From contig NZ_JACSPN010000006.1 of NCBI RefSeq assembly GCF_015142735.1, positions 1 through 64,000 of the forward strand: a stretch of DNA of 64,000 nt. Direction: 5' to 3'. The position numbers were made by a program, and so were the translations under genes. Below are positions 62,797-64,000 of the stretch, piece by piece (position 1 is the first letter of the stretch; each line of letters starts with the position of its first letter). Origin of the DNA: Oerskovia douganii. Its GTDB lineage: Bacteria > Actinomycetota > Actinomycetes > Actinomycetales > Cellulomonadaceae. The notes under the pieces were generated by a model, which saw only the letters and a list, made by a program, of their open reading frames with translations, was not told where the DNA came from and made no database searches.

Positions 62797-62848
62797 CGGG
62801 CCCGGTCTGCAGCGCGTCGGCGTGCCGACCGGGCCGCACGACGCCTCC

Positions 62849-62895
62849 GGTCCGGTGCAGACCTGGTCGGGTCCGCACCGGACCTTCGTCCTTTC
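62849..62895 (+). terminator. Intrinsic terminator
   Basis: GGTCCGGTGC (62849-62858) pairs perfectly with GCACCGGACC (62875-62884), followed by TTCGTCCTTTCT. It ends the AKR/dehydrogenase transcript. The T-rich tail makes this the most classical terminator in the window. Confidence 0.75.
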
Positions 62896-62920
62896 TCCAC
62901 GCGGATCGTGAAGTCGCACG

Positions 62921-62926
62921 TAGACT
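62921..62926 (+). promoter_or_regulatory. Candidate -10 of the desaturase gene
   Basis: TAGACT lies 74 bases before the ATG at 63000 and would leave a leader of about 65 bases. No convincing -35. GTGAGGGAC just before the ATG is the ribosome binding site. Confidence 0.4.
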
Positions 62927-62999
62927 CGGTCCATCTGTACAACGGGCAACTCGCTCACCTCCGCGGCTGGGAAGTCGAACCCGGCCCCTGTGAGGGACT

Positions 63000-64000
63000 A
63001 TGACCGACACTGCCGTCCGCCCCGGATTCCGCCCGACCAAGCCACGTACCGGCGACGGGACCAGCGTCACCAGCACCTACACCGAGCTGTCCAAGCGCAT
63101 CCGTGAGGCGGGTCTGCTCGAGCGCACGCACGGCTACTACGGCTGGGTCGCGGCGATCCTGACGGTCGCGCTGGGCGGGGCCGTCGCCGGGTTCGTCCTG
63201 CTGGGCGACTCGTGGTTCCAGCTCCTCATTGCGGGCGCGCTGGGCCTGATCCTCACGCAGTTCGCGTTCCTCTCGCACGAGGCCGCGCACCGCACCATCC
63301 TCACGTCGGGTCCTGCGAACGACCGCGTGGGGCGGTTCCTGGCCAACGGCGTCGTCGGCATCAGCTACTCGTGGTGGATGAACAAGCACACGCGTCACCA
63401 CGCGAACCCGAACCGGGTCGGCAAGGACCCGGACATCGAGACCGACACCATCTCCTTCCTCGAGGAGAGCGCGGCCGAGCAGAAGGGCTTCCTCGCCCTC
63501 ATCACCCGCCACCAGGGCTGGTTGTTCTTCCCGCTGCTCACGCTCGAGGGCATCAACCTGCACATGATCTCGATCCGCTCGCTGCTCGCGTCGGCGAAGA
63601 GCCGCGCCCGGACCCTGGAGCTCGTCACGATCGCGCTGCGCCTCACGCTCTATGTGGGAGTCGTCTTCTGGTTCCTGCCGATCGGCATGGCGTTCGCGTT
63701 CCTCGGTGTACAGCTCGCAGTGTTCGGTGTGTACATGGGGGCGTCGTTCGCGCCCAACCACAAGGGCATGGCGATCATCCCCGCCGACAGCAAGCTCGAC
63801 TTCCTGTCCAAGCAGGTCCTGACCTCGCGCAACATCACGGGCGGGCGCGTCATGAACGTCCTCATGGGCGGGCTCAACTACCAGATCGAGCACCACCTGT
63901 TCCCGAGCATGCCCCGGCCCCACCTCGCCAAGGCCCGGCTCATGGTCCGCGAGCACTGCGCACGCCTGGGCATGCCGTACACCGAGACCAACCTCGTCGC
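63000..64000 (+). CDS. Membrane fatty acid (acyl-CoA) desaturase, 3' end missing
   Basis: At least 333 residues, running off the window. It is a DesA3-like/FADS-type di-iron desaturase with the three His boxes HEAAH, HTRHHANPN and QIEHHLFP (the last with the Q form), and membrane segments around GWVAAILTVALGGAVAGFVLLG and LRLTLYVGVVFWFLPIGMAFAF. It inserts a double bond into acyl chains in the membrane with O2 and a ferredoxin or cytochrome b5-like donor. The start ATG at 63000 is behind GAGGGAC. The di-iron boxes are complete before the edge, so only the C-terminal tail is missing. Confidence 0.92.
   Translation, partial: MTDTAVRPGFRPTKPRTGDGTSVTSTYTELSKRIREAGLLERTHGYYGWVAAILTVALGGAVAGFVLLGDSWFQLLIAGALGLILTQFAFLSHEAAHRTILTSGPANDRVGRFLANGVVGISYSWWMNKHTRHHANPNRVGKDPDIETDTISFLEESAAEQKGFLALITRHQGWLFFPLLTLEGINLHMISIRSLLASAKSRARTLELVTIALRLTLYVGVVFWFLPIGMAFAFLGVQLAVFGVYMGASFAPNHKGMAIIPADSKLDFLSKQVLTSRNITGGRVMNVLMGGLNYQIEHHLFPSMPRPHLAKARLMVREHCARLGMPYTETNLV

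Noticed and set aside
1-64000. tRNA, rRNA and CRISPR arrays
   Set aside because: No tRNA arm patterns (GTTCGAATCC-type), no rRNA stretches and no regularly spaced direct repeats were found by eye. Short tRNA-like GTCGAACCCGG at about 62973 has no pairing acceptor.

Overview
The window is very GC-rich DNA with dense genes, frequent GTG starts and many 4-base ATGA/GTGA gene overlaps. It fits a high-GC Gram-positive actinobacterium. A mycothiol-dependent-type enzyme, a Pol-PE-Lig LigD with Ku, a DtxR-type manganese regulator and a GH33 sialidase of the Micromonospora type all agree. My best guess is Micrococcales (Cellulomonadaceae or Promicromonosporaceae), but that is inference from gene content. 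No rRNA, tRNA, CRISPR array or intact mobile element was found; the first 77 bases look like the 3' end of a transposase gene.

Layout. 1-6.1 kb: transposase tail, HerA-like ATPase, a DUF559 nuclease-like gene bracketed by two near-identical hairpins, and leuS. 6.2-12.1 kb: VKOR, an MFS exporter, MntR and a manganese/zinc ABC transporter whose operator lies across the first start codon. 12.2-17.2 kb: YceI protein, membrane metallophosphoesterase, and a drug exporter divergent from its TetR with two tandem operators. 17.5-30.3 kb: a sialic acid locus with SGNH esterase, FadR-type NanR, an oligopeptide-type importer with one permease fused to an ATPase, NanA, NanK, NanE and a secreted sialidase. 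Together these would release sialic acid, import it and convert it to GlcNAc-6-phosphate. 30.4-35 kb: small detoxification proteins, Ku, DUF1905, a small alarmone synthetase and a TetR. 35-41.1 kb: DUF5692 membrane protein, MFS exporter with its TetR, and LigD. 41.1-47.5 kb: GntR with a deaminase-like amidohydrolase, a VOC protein, a quinone oxidoreductase, an unknown gene between two hairpins, a membrane winged-helix protein and an M24 peptidase. 47.5-53.6 kb: MFS exporter with a PPOX flavoprotein, small membrane protein, bioB, and a TetR-PPOX-DinB-like operon. 53.6-58.3 kb: nirBD divergent from mqo. 58.4-64 kb: BAAT-type lipoprotein, small membrane protein, GlxA-type regulator, an aldo-keto reductase/dehydrogenase pair, and the start of a fatty acid desaturase that runs off the window.

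Three patterns cut across the genes. First, four intergenic hairpins share the loop TCGCCGGGCGT while the middle of the stem changes by paired substitutions. Second, a spaced motif, CCGATGAGTTC-N11-CCGGTC, stands upstream of three unrelated operons of small redox/detoxification proteins at promoter-like distance. Third, at least six genes have a TANNNT -10 box 5-7 bases before the start codon, which predicts leaderless mRNAs; in several, the repressor operator overlaps this box.
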